DNA of 64,000 nucleotides from Longimicrobium sp. (GTDB taxonomy: Bacteria; Gemmatimonadota; Gemmatimonadetes; Longimicrobiales; Longimicrobiaceae), in the NCBI GenBank assembly GCA_036389795.1, contig DASVWD010000072.1, positions 1 to 64,000 on the forward strand. Reading direction: 5' to 3'. Shown here piece after piece: positions 26,744 through 34,646 of this stretch (the stretch's first letter is position 1; the number at the start of each line of letters is the position of its first letter). The notes below the pieces were generated by a model. It was not told where the DNA came from, ran no database searches, and was given only the letters and a program-made list of their open reading frames with translations. A program made the position numbers and the translations under genes.

Positions 26744-26843
26744 CGCGCTTCGCACCTCGCACATCGCACTGAGGTTTTGGGCGTGTCCCTCCGCTGCGCT
26801 CCGGGCCGGGCTGCGCTGTCGGGCGCGCATCCCTCACGCGGGT
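26744..26843 (-). repeat. composite repeat: family A heptamers plus shortened repeat R, copy 3
   Basis: Heptamers CGCACCT/CGCACAT (26750-26770) lead into GTTTTGGGCGTGTCC at 26774. The middle of the R unit, with its two stem-loops, is missing: GGCTGCGC jumps to TGTCGGGCGCGCATCC. It lies just past the terminator at 26862. Confidence 0.75.
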
Positions 26844-26861
26844 CTCTGCCAAAGAGAAACA

Positions 26862-26885
26862 GGGCCGCGGAAGGTTCCGCGGCCC
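26862..26885 (-). terminator. terminator after TPR protein B gene
   Basis: An 11-bp stem GGGCCGCGGAA/TTCCGCGGCCC is followed on the minus strand by TGTTTCTCTTT. The core is identical to 21521-21544 and 28472-28495. Confidence 0.8.
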
Positions 26886-26972
26886 CGCCGGTCGAATCCG
26901 ATCGGTCGGTGTGGAGCGCGTCGTCGATGCGGCAGCCGCAGCGTCAGCCGGGAGAGGGCTCGCGCATGCGAC

Positions 26973-28265
26973 CTATGCCGCCAGGGCGGCCAAGCGGGTC
27001 TCCACGTCGGCGGCGTCGGCGCGGGCCCCCAGTTCGCGGAAGCGGCTGAGCGCCCCATGCCACGCCTCGCGGGCGAGGTGGGCCTCGCCGTAGCGGCGCC
27101 ACACCTCCCCCGTCTCGCGCAGCACCTCGGCCAGGAGCAGCGGGTCGCCCACCGGCTCGGCCAGCTCGCGAGCCCGGTCCAGCGCCGCGAGCGCGTCGCC
27201 CAGCCTGCCCTGCCGCTCGTCCATCAGCGCGCGGATCCGCAGCGCCTCGGCCATGCGCACGGGGTCGCCGCGCCGCTGCGCCAGCGTGTACGCCCACGCG
27301 CACCCCGCCTCGGCGTCTTCCAGCCGACCCGCGCCGATCCGCGCCTCCGCCCGGTTGGCCTCGAGGATCCCCTCTACCGCGCTCGCCTGCCGCGCCCGCG
27401 CCAGGGCGATTCCCCGGGCGTAGACCTCCTCGGCGCGATCGTGCTCGCCCAGCCGGCAGTGCAAGATGCCCATGTTGTTGAGCGCCTCGCAGACGCAGTA
27501 CTCGTCCCCCGCCGCCTCGAACGCCTCCAGGCTCTCCCGCCAGCAACACAGGGCATCCTCGTGCTCGCCGCGGATGTCGGCCACGATCCCGCGGTTGAGC
27601 TGCACCATCGCCAGCAGCCGCGTCTCGCCCGTCTCTTCGGCCAGCCGCGCGGCCTCGCGAAAGAGATCCTCGGCCTCCTCCAGCTTCCCCCGCCGCTGGG
27701 CCACGATCCCGAGACAGTTGCATCCGTGCGCCCGCGCGACTACGTGCCCCGCGCGCTCGGCCGCTTCCATGCTCCGCTGGTACCACCGTTCCGCTTCATC
27801 CAGGCACCCCCGCTCGCAGTGGACGGTGCCCGTCCGGCGCAGCACGTCGGCCAGCAGGGGCGGGGGCGGCTCGCCCGTCAGCAGGGCCCGGGCCCCTTCG
27901 TAGAGCCGGAGGGCGTCGTCCGGCTCGCCCCGCTGCTGGGCCGCCCGGCCCTCCTCCGCCAGGCGCCTCGCTTCGCCGACCGCCTCGCCCGTCGCCGTCC
28001 CGCCGGGACGAACGGGCGCTGTGGCCGGGCGCCGGCCGGGACGGCGAGGCTCCGCGTGATGGCCGGCCCCGGGGCGGAGACGCGCGCGGACGACGAAGGC
28101 GGCCCCGGCCGCGATGCTCCACAGGAGGAGGCCCGAGGCCACGCCGAGGGCGATCTGGACGGCATCCGGAGCCCGGCGCGCGCGCAGCGGGTGCCCGCAT
28201 AACGGGCACTCGAAGGCCGCGGGACTGAGGTCGCCCGCGCACACGGGGCACTGGGTCAGCATCAT
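26973..28265 (-). CDS. zinc-ribbon, membrane-anchored TPR protein B
   Basis: The 430-aa protein has an N-terminal zinc ribbon (CPVC at 6-9 and CPLC at 21-24), a membrane helix (about 38-61, ALGVASGLLLWSIAAGAAFVV) and a TPR domain (about 95-430). The TPR part is nearly the same as TPR protein A at 23357. A likely start is ATG 28265 (MMLTQCPVC); the frame runs on to 28424 but without family-like sequence. It has its own terminator, and another one upstream separates it from HD-GYP gene B, so it is a separate unit. Confidence 0.85.
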   Translation of the reverse strand: MMLTQCPVCAGDLSPAAFECPLCGHPLRARRAPDAVQIALGVASGLLLWSIAAGAAFVVRARLRPGAGHHAEPRRPGRRPATAPVRPGGTATGEAVGEARRLAEEGRAAQQRGEPDDALRLYEGARALLTGEPPPPLLADVLRRTGTVHCERGCLDEAERWYQRSMEAAERAGHVVARAHGCNCLGIVAQRRGKLEEAEDLFREAARLAEETGETRLLAMVQLNRGIVADIRGEHEDALCCWRESLEAFEAAGDEYCVCEALNNMGILHCRLGEHDRAEEVYARGIALARARQASAVEGILEANRAEARIGAGRLEDAEAGCAWAYTLAQRRGDPVRMAEALRIRALMDERQGRLGDALAALDRARELAEPVGDPLLLAEVLRETGEVWRRYGEAHLAREAWHGALSRFRELGARADAADVETRLAALAA

Positions 28266-28471
28266 CGGGGGGAACGCTCCGTTGACCTGCCGGAGGGGCC
28301 GACGTGTCCCTGCGGGAACCACGCTCCCCGAACGTTGCGGCGCCGACGGCGCCGCGTCAACATCCCTGATTCCAGGTAAGGCGAGAACTGATCGTAAGGC
28401 GACGCGCAGTTCGGACGGTGTCACGCGGCGCCCTTCCGGTCCTCCGCTGCGCGACCCCTGTGAAAGAAACA

Positions 28472-28495
28472 GGGCCGCGGAAGGTTCCGCGGCCC
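28472..28495 (-). terminator. terminator after HD-GYP gene B
   Basis: The stem GGGCCGCGGAA/TTCCGCGGCCC is followed on the minus strand by TGTTTCTTTC. It is the third copy of the same terminator core in this island. Confidence 0.8.
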
Positions 28496-28536
28496 GTTAT
28501 CTCGACTGGAAGTGAGCCGTTCGCTCCGCGGCCCCC

Positions 28537-30147
28537 TCACGCCGCCGCCGGCAGCTCCTCGTCGTCGCGGCCGAAGTCCAGCGTGCAGAAGACGGCGAAC
28601 AGCTCCGGGTCCACGGTGCGCCCCGCCTCGGCGGCCATGATCTCCAGCGTGCGCCGGTGCGAGAAGCCGCGCCGGTACGGCCGGTCCGTCGAGAGCGCGT
28701 CGTAGATGTCGGCCACGCACAGGATGCGCGCCGAGAGCGGGATCTCCTCGCCCGCGAGCCCCGCGGGGTAGCCGCCGCCGTCCCACGCCTCGTGGTGGTG
28801 GCGCACCATCGGCCGGATGTCCCAGGGGAACTCGATCCCGGCGATCAGCTCCACGCCGGCGTCGGGGTGGCGCTGCATGACCGCGCGCTCCTCGGGGGTG
28901 AGCGGGCCGGGCTTGTTCAGGACCTCCGGCGGCACCGCGATCTTCCCCACGTCGTGCAGCAGCGCGCCCATGCGGAACCAGAAGAGCGTCTTTTCGTCCA
29001 TCCCCACCGCCCGCGCCAGGGCGCAGGCACGATCGGCCACCCGCTCGCAGTGGCCCTGCGTGTAGCGGTCGGCCGACTCGATCGACTGCCCCCACTGGGT
29101 GACGATGTGGAGGAACGTCTCCTCCAGCTCCGCCACGCGCGCGTCCACGTCGGCCAGGTCGGGGAGCGCCTGCAGCCGCGAGAAGAGCGTGTGGGCGCGG
29201 TTGAGCTGCTGCAGCGTCTCGCGGTGCTCGTGCCGGCGCCAGTGCAGCGTGGCCAGCTCGCGCGACGTCTCGGCCCCGAGCAGCAGGCTGCCACGCTCCT
29301 CCGCGATCTGCGCGGCGGCGCGCAGGTGGCGCTCGGCCGCGGTCCAGTCGCCCGTCTCGCGCGTGACGATGCCCGAGTACTTGTGCGCCTCGCCCAGCGC
29401 GAACAGGTCGCCCACCGCGCGGGCCAGCGCGTACGCCGCCTCACAGGCCAGGCGCGCCTCGTCCCAGCGCCGCTGCGCGATGAGGAGCTCGATGCGGTTC
29501 CCCTCCACCCGCGCCTGCGTGGTGGCGTCGCCCAGCGCCACGCACACCCCCACCGCCTCCCGGTAGGCGCGCTCGGCCGCCCGCCAGCGCCTGAGGTCGG
29601 TGTAGAGCATCCCCAGGTTGTTGAGCACGTAAGCGGCGAAGAGGTCCTGGCCCAGCGCCCGGTAGCCGGCCAGGCTGGCCCGGTAGCGCTTGAGCGCCGC
29701 CCGGTAGTCGCCGCGGATGTTGGCCAGGATCCCCAGGTTCTGCTCCAGCATGGCCAGCAGCCGGGTCTCGCCCGCGGCCTCGGCCCGCGCGTACGCACGC
29801 AGGTAGAGCGCCTCCGCCCGCTCCGGCTCGCCCCGGTCGCGCGCGACGTTGCCCTGCACGTTCAGCGCGTGCGCCACCCCGCGCGCGTCGCCGCACGCCT
29901 CGCCCACGGCGAGCGCGGCCTCCGCCGCGTCCTGGGCGGCGTCGGCGTCGCCCTCCTCCAGGTGGCAGCGGGCGATCCAGCGCAGGAGCGTGCAGGCGAG
30001 CGGCCCCTCGCCCGGGGGGAGGGCGTGGAGCGCGCGCTCGTACAGCGCGCGCGCCTCCGCGCGCCGGCCGTCGCGCTCGGCGGCCTGGGCGTCGGCGATC
30101 TGAACCGCGACGGCGGCGGTAGGTGCGGGCGGAGAAGAAGCGGTCAT
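28537..30147 (-). CDS. TPR-HD-GYP protein B (putative c-di-GMP phosphodiesterase)
   Basis: The 536-aa protein is a paralogue of the one at 21583, with roughly 80-85% identity by eye. TPR-like repeats cover about 25-335 and the HD-GYP domain about 350-520, with GALLHDVGKIAVPP, HHHEAWDGGGYPAGL and ADIYDALSTDRPYR all intact. Differences cluster in the first 100 residues and the TPR surface. It follows the fourth lipoprotein by 112 bp and ends at a strong terminator. Start ATG 30147 has no clear ribosome site, like its paralogue. Confidence 0.92.
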   Translation of the reverse strand: MTASSPPAPTAAVAVQIADAQAAERDGRRAEARALYERALHALPPGEGPLACTLLRWIARCHLEEGDADAAQDAAEAALAVGEACGDARGVAHALNVQGNVARDRGEPERAEALYLRAYARAEAAGETRLLAMLEQNLGILANIRGDYRAALKRYRASLAGYRALGQDLFAAYVLNNLGMLYTDLRRWRAAERAYREAVGVCVALGDATTQARVEGNRIELLIAQRRWDEARLACEAAYALARAVGDLFALGEAHKYSGIVTRETGDWTAAERHLRAAAQIAEERGSLLLGAETSRELATLHWRRHEHRETLQQLNRAHTLFSRLQALPDLADVDARVAELEETFLHIVTQWGQSIESADRYTQGHCERVADRACALARAVGMDEKTLFWFRMGALLHDVGKIAVPPEVLNKPGPLTPEERAVMQRHPDAGVELIAGIEFPWDIRPMVRHHHEAWDGGGYPAGLAGEEIPLSARILCVADIYDALSTDRPYRRGFSHRRTLEIMAAEAGRTVDPELFAVFCTLDFGRDDEELPAAA

Positions 30148-30259
30148 GGTGCGAAGGTGCGGTCCCGTGCGTCGCCGGATCCGGCGCGGTGCCCGTGAGC
30201 GGGGCGGCCGTCCCGCGAGGGGACGGCTGCCCGTGCGATTGCCCCGCGGCCGGTCCGGG

Positions 30260-30937
30260 TCACCGCTGGACGGAGCCCAGGTCGGTGGGAAGGCGGGTGT
30301 CGGAGGCGGTCAGGTAGCCGCGGCGGCCGCTCGACACCGCGTAGCCGGAGAAGTGCTCGGCGGTCCAGGTCGTCGTCTGCTTCCTGGCGTCGTAGGCGGT
30401 GGGCCGCGTCTCGGAGACCAGGGCGAGCACGTCGGAGAGCAGCGAAGAGAGGGTGGGGAAGTAGGCGCCCTCCAGCCGCAGCGGGTCGATGCCGCCCCCC
30501 ACGGCCGCAGTGTTCGCCAGCTCCTGCGTCATCACGGCCGGGGTGCGGAAGCGGATCCCGTGCGGCGCGAAGTCGTACGCCACGCCCCTGCCCTTCAGGG
30601 CCGTCACGGTGATGGTGATCTTCTGCGTCCCGCTCACCGGCAGCGCGTACTGCGGGAAGCGCACGGAGAGGCCCGCCTGCGGGATGGAGAGGGTGCCGCC
30701 CCGGTAGTCGAACGACTTCGAGACGGTGATGTCGGACGCCAGCGGCGTTGTGCGCTGGAGCACGTCCACCATCAGGAGCTGGTCCAGGAGCGGGTCCAGA
30801 ATCAGCAGGTTCTGCGGGTCGCCGGTGGAGATCGGGGCAGACTCCGTGGGTGCCGGCCGCTCCGAGCAGCTGGTGGCGACGACCATCGTCGACAGCGCGC
30901 AGAGCAGGGCCAGCGCGCGAGTGGTCCGCGACGGCAT
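30260..30937 (-). CDS. ZU5-like lipoprotein 4
   Basis: The 225-aa paralogue has a lipoprotein signal (LALLCALSTMVVATSC, Cys24) and the same domain pattern: YRGGTLSIPQAGLSVRFP, ITVTALKGRGVAYDFAPHG and HFSGYAVSSGRRGYLTASD at the end. It is the most distant of the four lipoproteins. It lies directly upstream of HD-GYP gene B, whereas its paralogues precede TPR protein A, so the module order has been shuffled. Upstream (31040-31090) there is an AT-rich stretch with a CTTTTACAG box like the one before lipoprotein 3. Confidence 0.78.
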   Translation of the reverse strand: MPSRTTRALALLCALSTMVVATSCSERPAPTESAPISTGDPQNLLILDPLLDQLLMVDVLQRTTPLASDITVSKSFDYRGGTLSIPQAGLSVRFPQYALPVSGTQKITITVTALKGRGVAYDFAPHGIRFRTPAVMTQELANTAAVGGGIDPLRLEGAYFPTLSSLLSDVLALVSETRPTAYDARKQTTTWTAEHFSGYAVSSGRRGYLTASDTRLPTDLGSVQR

Positions 30938-31153
30938 GGTGGTCTCGTCTTGTCCAGGGGGAGGTGCAGCGATCCCGCATGGGATGCGGGGCGTGTCGGC
31001 CGGATGGAAAGCAACGCGGATGCCAGCGCTCGGAGGGGGCGTTGTTGAAAACTTCTGTGGCGAAGTGGAACGATCTTTTACAGGGTGGCGCGGCTTTCCG
31101 GAGTTGTGACGGAAAACGGCGTTACGACGGAGAGTGCAGGGAGCATCGCCGCG

Positions 31154-32200
31154 TTACACGTCGCCGGCGTCGGCAGAAGCGGAGTCGGCGTGGCCCTGGC
31201 GCTGGAGGATGCGGGCCAGGGTGGGGCGGGAGATGCCCAGGAGACGGGCGGCGGCGCTGCGGTTGCCGCCGGTGAGCTGGAGGGTGAGCGCCACCGCCTC
31301 GCCCTCGATGGCGTCCAGCGTCTTCCCCCCACGCGGGATGCGGATCTCGGCCGCGGCGGGGAGCTCCTGCGACGCGCCCGAGCGGGCGGTGCGGTGCTGC
31401 ACCACCAGGTGCTCGGCGCGGACCACCGGGTCGTCGGAGAGCATCACGGCGCGCTCCACCACGTGGCGCAGCTCGCGCACGTTGCCGGGCCAGGTGTGCG
31501 CGGCGAGCGCCTCCACCGCCCCCGCGTCCAGCCGGCGGGGAGCCGTTCCCTGCTCGCGCGCCATGAGCTGCGCGAAGTACCCGGCCAGCAGCTCCAGGTC
31601 GGCGCCCCGCTGGCGCAGCGGCGGCAGGTCCACGCGCGCGGCCGCCAGCCGGGCGTAGAGCGCCGGGTGGATCTCCCCGCGGGCGAGCGCGGCCGCCAGC
31701 GACGCCGTGGTCGCCACCACCACGCGGGTGGCGATGCGCACCGGGGCCCCCCCGCCCGTGCGCACGATGCTGCGCTCCTCCACCGCGCGCAGCACTCCTT
31801 CCTGCAGGGCGGGGGAGAGGCGGGTGATCTCGTCGATGAAGACGGTGCCGCCGCCGGCCAGCTCGAAGAGCCCGCGGCGCGGCGGCGGGTCGCCCGCGCT
31901 GAAGCTGGGGTGGGTGCCGAACAGCTCGCTGGCCAGCAGCCGCTCGGGGATGGCGCCGCACCCCACGTTCAGGAACGGCTCGTGGGCGGCCGGGCCGGCG
32001 TAGTGGAGGCCGCGCGCCAGCAGCTCCTTCCCCGTCCCCGGCTCGCCCACCAGGAACACGCCGGGCGGGCCCGCCTCGGCCAGGTGGCGCGCCATGGCGA
32101 CCGCCTCCAGGAGCGCCGGGCTGGTCCCGACGATGACCTGGCTGCCCAGCACGGAGGCGCCCGCCGGGACGGCAGGTCCCGCGGAATCGACAGGGCACAT
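31154..32200 (-). CDS. NtrC-type AAA+ regulator without GAFTGA loop
   Basis: The 348-aa protein has the AAA+ domain of sigma-54 activators: Walker A GEPGTGKE (about 49-56), Walker B GGTVFIDEI (about 112-120), and the WPGNVRELRHVVERAV motif (about 218-233). A Fis-type helix-turn-helix is at the C-terminus (NRSAAARLLGISRPTLARIL). Where GAFTGA is expected after ELFG, it reads THPSFSAGDPPPRRG, so the sigma-54 contact loop is lost. No receiver domain is present. Like TyrR, it could act on sigma-70 promoters or repress. It lies upstream of lipoprotein 4 on the same strand. Confidence 0.88.
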   Translation of the reverse strand: MCPVDSAGPAVPAGASVLGSQVIVGTSPALLEAVAMARHLAEAGPPGVFLVGEPGTGKELLARGLHYAGPAAHEPFLNVGCGAIPERLLASELFGTHPSFSAGDPPPRRGLFELAGGGTVFIDEITRLSPALQEGVLRAVEERSIVRTGGGAPVRIATRVVVATTASLAAALARGEIHPALYARLAAARVDLPPLRQRGADLELLAGYFAQLMAREQGTAPRRLDAGAVEALAAHTWPGNVRELRHVVERAVMLSDDPVVRAEHLVVQHRTARSGASQELPAAAEIRIPRGGKTLDAIEGEAVALTLQLTGGNRSAAARLLGISRPTLARILQRQGHADSASADAGDV

Positions 32201-32566
32201 CGTTTCTCTTGTGGTTCTTCGGCGCGGCGGATCGGCGCACGAACCGGGCGCCGCCGCGCAAGAAGCACGCCCTGATTCCGTTTTTCGTAGCAGCGACCCC
32301 GGAAGGCGCGCGGTGCCTGCGTTTTCGCCTCGCGCGCGGGTGGGCGCCGCCAGCTGTTTGTGCGTTTCGCCAGGGACTTCCCTCCCCCGGCTTCACGATG
32401 CATGGGATCATGGGCTCGCGGTGGTATTGCGCATCCCGTTCGGCTCCTCTCCGCCTGCCGTCGTCCAGGGAGCCCTGCCGACCCAGCCTGGCTTACCGGG
32501 TGGTGCTCGGCACCCCGCTTGAGCGGAACGACCGACTCCGCCGGGCGGATCGACGAAAGACGCGCG
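32201..32566. other. gene-free stretch between NtrC-like and acyl-CoA dehydrogenase genes
   Basis: No ORF with coding character is seen on either strand. It must hold the promoter of the regulator gene at 32200, but I see no convincing hexamers and no TGGCAC-N5-TTGC sigma-54 site. Confidence 0.4.
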
Positions 32567-32597
32567 AAGGGCCGCGGCTGGGAGAGCCGCGGCCCTT
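32567..32597 (-). terminator. terminator after the acyl-CoA dehydrogenase gene
   Basis: A 13-bp perfect stem, AAGGGCCGCGGCT and its complement, with a GGGAG loop lies 19 bp beyond the stop codon of the gene ending at 32616. Confidence 0.75.
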
Positions 32598-32615
32598 TCG
32601 CCATCCTGTTCTGGT

Positions 32616-34355
32616 CTATGAAGCGAGGTGGGTGGATTCGACCTCCAGCGCTTCTCGCGGCTCCTCGGCGACTCCCGGCCGGGCGGACGCCGGCTGGGCG
32701 ACCAGGAGCCGCGAGTCTTCCGCGTCCACCGCGGCCATCACGTCCAGTCCGTTCGCCGCCAGCCGGCGCGCCGCCGCGGCGGGGCGGGGGTCGCCGCGCT
32801 CCAGCGCCCACTGCGCGTGATGCGAGAGCAGGGCCGCCTCCAGCGCGCGCCCCAGCGTGAGCGCGAAGCGGCGGGCGCCGGCTTCCAGCGCCGGGCGCCC
32901 CTCGCGGCGCGCGGCCCGCAGCCACTCCGCGGCGCGCTCGGTGGCCCGGATCGCCGCCTGCACCGGGCGGGCGAGCGCCGGGTCGCGCACCTCCGCCGCG
33001 CAGCGCGCCACCTCCGCGACCACCGGGTCGACTCCGCCCGCCGCCTCCAGCGCGCGCAGCGTGTCGAGCGAGAGCACGTTGGTGGTCCCCTCCCAGATGG
33101 TGAGCACCTGCGAGTCGCGCAGGAGCACGGGGAGCCCGGTGTCTTCCACGTATCCCGCGCCGCCGAACGCCTCCAGCGCCTCGCTGGCCACGGCGACGGA
33201 CTGGCGCCCCGTCGTCAGCTTGGCGATCGGGGTGAGGACGCGCAGGAGCGCGCGGCCGGCATCGTCCAGCTCGCCGCACTCGTCCTGTCCCAGCAGCTCC
33301 ACCACCCGGAAGGTGAGGTGCAGCGCGCCCTCGAATTCCGCCTGGAGCCCGGCGAGCGTGTCCACGTGCAGCGGCTGCTCGGCCAGCGGAGCGCCGAACG
33401 CCGTGCGCCGCCGTGCGTAGTCGCGCGCCAGGGCGATCCCCCGCCGCATCAGCGCCGACGCGCTCACCGCGTTCCAGGTGCGCGTAACGTTCAGCATCGG
33501 CGCGACGGCGCGCACGCCGTCGCTCAGGTCCCGCACCGGCTCGGCGGGGGCGCCGGCGAGCGTCAGTTCCGCGGTGGGCAGCTTGCGCGTCCCCAGCTTG
33601 TCCTTCAGCCGGTCGATGGTGATCCCCCTGAGCCGCCCGTCCTCGCCGCGCGTCTCCAGGTAGAAGAGCGCCAGCCCGCGCCCGCCCGGCGGGTTCCCCT
33701 CCGGCCGCGCCAGCGTGAGCGCCATCTGCGAGGTGGCCGCCGAGGTGAACCACTTGCGCCCGTACAGCCGCCACTGCCCGTCTTCGTCCCGCCGCGCCAC
33801 CGTCTCCGAGCGGCCGACGTCGGAGCCCCCCGTGGTCTCCGTCATCCACTGCCCGCTGGTCCAGAACCGGGCCGGGTCGCGCGCGGTGAGGTGCGGCACC
33901 GCCCGGCGGACGAGCGCGTCGTTGCCGGCCTCGAGCAGCGCGCGGGCGGCGCCGTCGGTCATCGCCAGCGGGCAGGAGTAGATGTCGGTGGACGGCGTGA
34001 AGAGGTACGCCAGCGCGAACTGGTGCACGCGCGAGAGCGCCCCGTGCGCGCGCTCGTACGCGGCGGCCACCACGCCGTGCTCCGCCGCGATCCGCTCCGC
34101 CTGGCGCCAGAGCGGCGTCAGCTCGATGCGGTCCACGCGGTTCCCCCACGCGTCCCACTGCACCAGCCGCGGCTCGCTCGGCCGGTCGGCGAGCTGCGCC
34201 GGGTACAGCTCCGCGGAGAGGCGGCCCATCTCCCGGAGCGACGGCTCCACCTCGGCCCGCATCTCCGGCGGCAGCAGCCGCGCGAGCAGCGAGCGCAGCG
34301 CGAGGTCTTCGTCGTACTGGTTGCCGAGCCGGGGCGGCGTCTGCGTGAAGGACAT
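32616..34355 (-). CDS. AidB-like acyl-CoA dehydrogenase
   Basis: The 579-aa flavoprotein is of the large AidB-like class. FAD-contact motifs are visible: QWMTETTGGSDVG (about 169-181), LYGRKWFTSAATS and EAFGGAGYVEDTGLPVLLRDSQV followed by IWEGTTNVLSLD. The C-terminal 130 residues are an extra helical domain as in AidB. Family members either oxidise branched acyl-CoAs or protect DNA from alkylation; the sequence alone does not decide. It is a single gene between the regulator and metK. The start ATG 34355 has no strong ribosome site. Confidence 0.88.
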   Translation of the reverse strand: MSFTQTPPRLGNQYDEDLALRSLLARLLPPEMRAEVEPSLREMGRLSAELYPAQLADRPSEPRLVQWDAWGNRVDRIELTPLWRQAERIAAEHGVVAAAYERAHGALSRVHQFALAYLFTPSTDIYSCPLAMTDGAARALLEAGNDALVRRAVPHLTARDPARFWTSGQWMTETTGGSDVGRSETVARRDEDGQWRLYGRKWFTSAATSQMALTLARPEGNPPGGRGLALFYLETRGEDGRLRGITIDRLKDKLGTRKLPTAELTLAGAPAEPVRDLSDGVRAVAPMLNVTRTWNAVSASALMRRGIALARDYARRRTAFGAPLAEQPLHVDTLAGLQAEFEGALHLTFRVVELLGQDECGELDDAGRALLRVLTPIAKLTTGRQSVAVASEALEAFGGAGYVEDTGLPVLLRDSQVLTIWEGTTNVLSLDTLRALEAAGGVDPVVAEVARCAAEVRDPALARPVQAAIRATERAAEWLRAARREGRPALEAGARRFALTLGRALEAALLSHHAQWALERGDPRPAAAARRLAANGLDVMAAVDAEDSRLLVAQPASARPGVAEEPREALEVESTHLAS

Positions 34356-34463
34356 CGGGGCGGCGGTTGAAGGACATCCGGGTCTGCCGGTGCCCGTAAC
34401 CTCGTGGTTGAGCGCTGTTCAGGCCAGAGCAGCATCCGTAGCGCTCATAATGAACAGCCTGGC

Positions 34464-34556
34464 CTCACGCAGAGGAAGCAGAGGAAGCAGAGGTAGCAGA
34501 GTAGCAGAGGAAAACAGCGCGATGAGCTCTCTGCTTCCTCTGCTGACTCTGCGTGA
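34464..34556. repeat. family B hairpin with CAGAGGAAG nonamers
   Basis: The left arm begins CTCACGCAGAGG and runs through four nonamer-like units (CAGAGGAAG, CAGAGGTAG); the right arm ends CTCTGCTGACTCTGCGTGA. It lies between the acyl-CoA dehydrogenase start and the metK end. No gene is enclosed. Confidence 0.7.
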
Positions 34557-34587
34557 AAATAGCAGTTGATTCTTGAATCCAGACAAA

Positions 34588-34619
34588 ATCCCGGCCCTCT
34601 CGTCGGAGAAGGCCGGGAC
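34588..34619 (-). terminator. terminator after metK
   Basis: The stem TCCCGGCC/GGCCGGGA, extended by weaker pairs, is followed on the minus strand by ATTTTGTC. It lies 28 bp after the metK stop. Confidence 0.75.
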
Positions 34620-34646
34620 GTGCATCGAGCAGAAGCCGGTTGCGGC

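Noticed and set aside
26497-26760. Sigma-54 promoter for the lipoprotein genes
   Set aside because: The only TGGCAC match (near 26736) faces away from the lipoprotein genes and lacks the TTGC partner.
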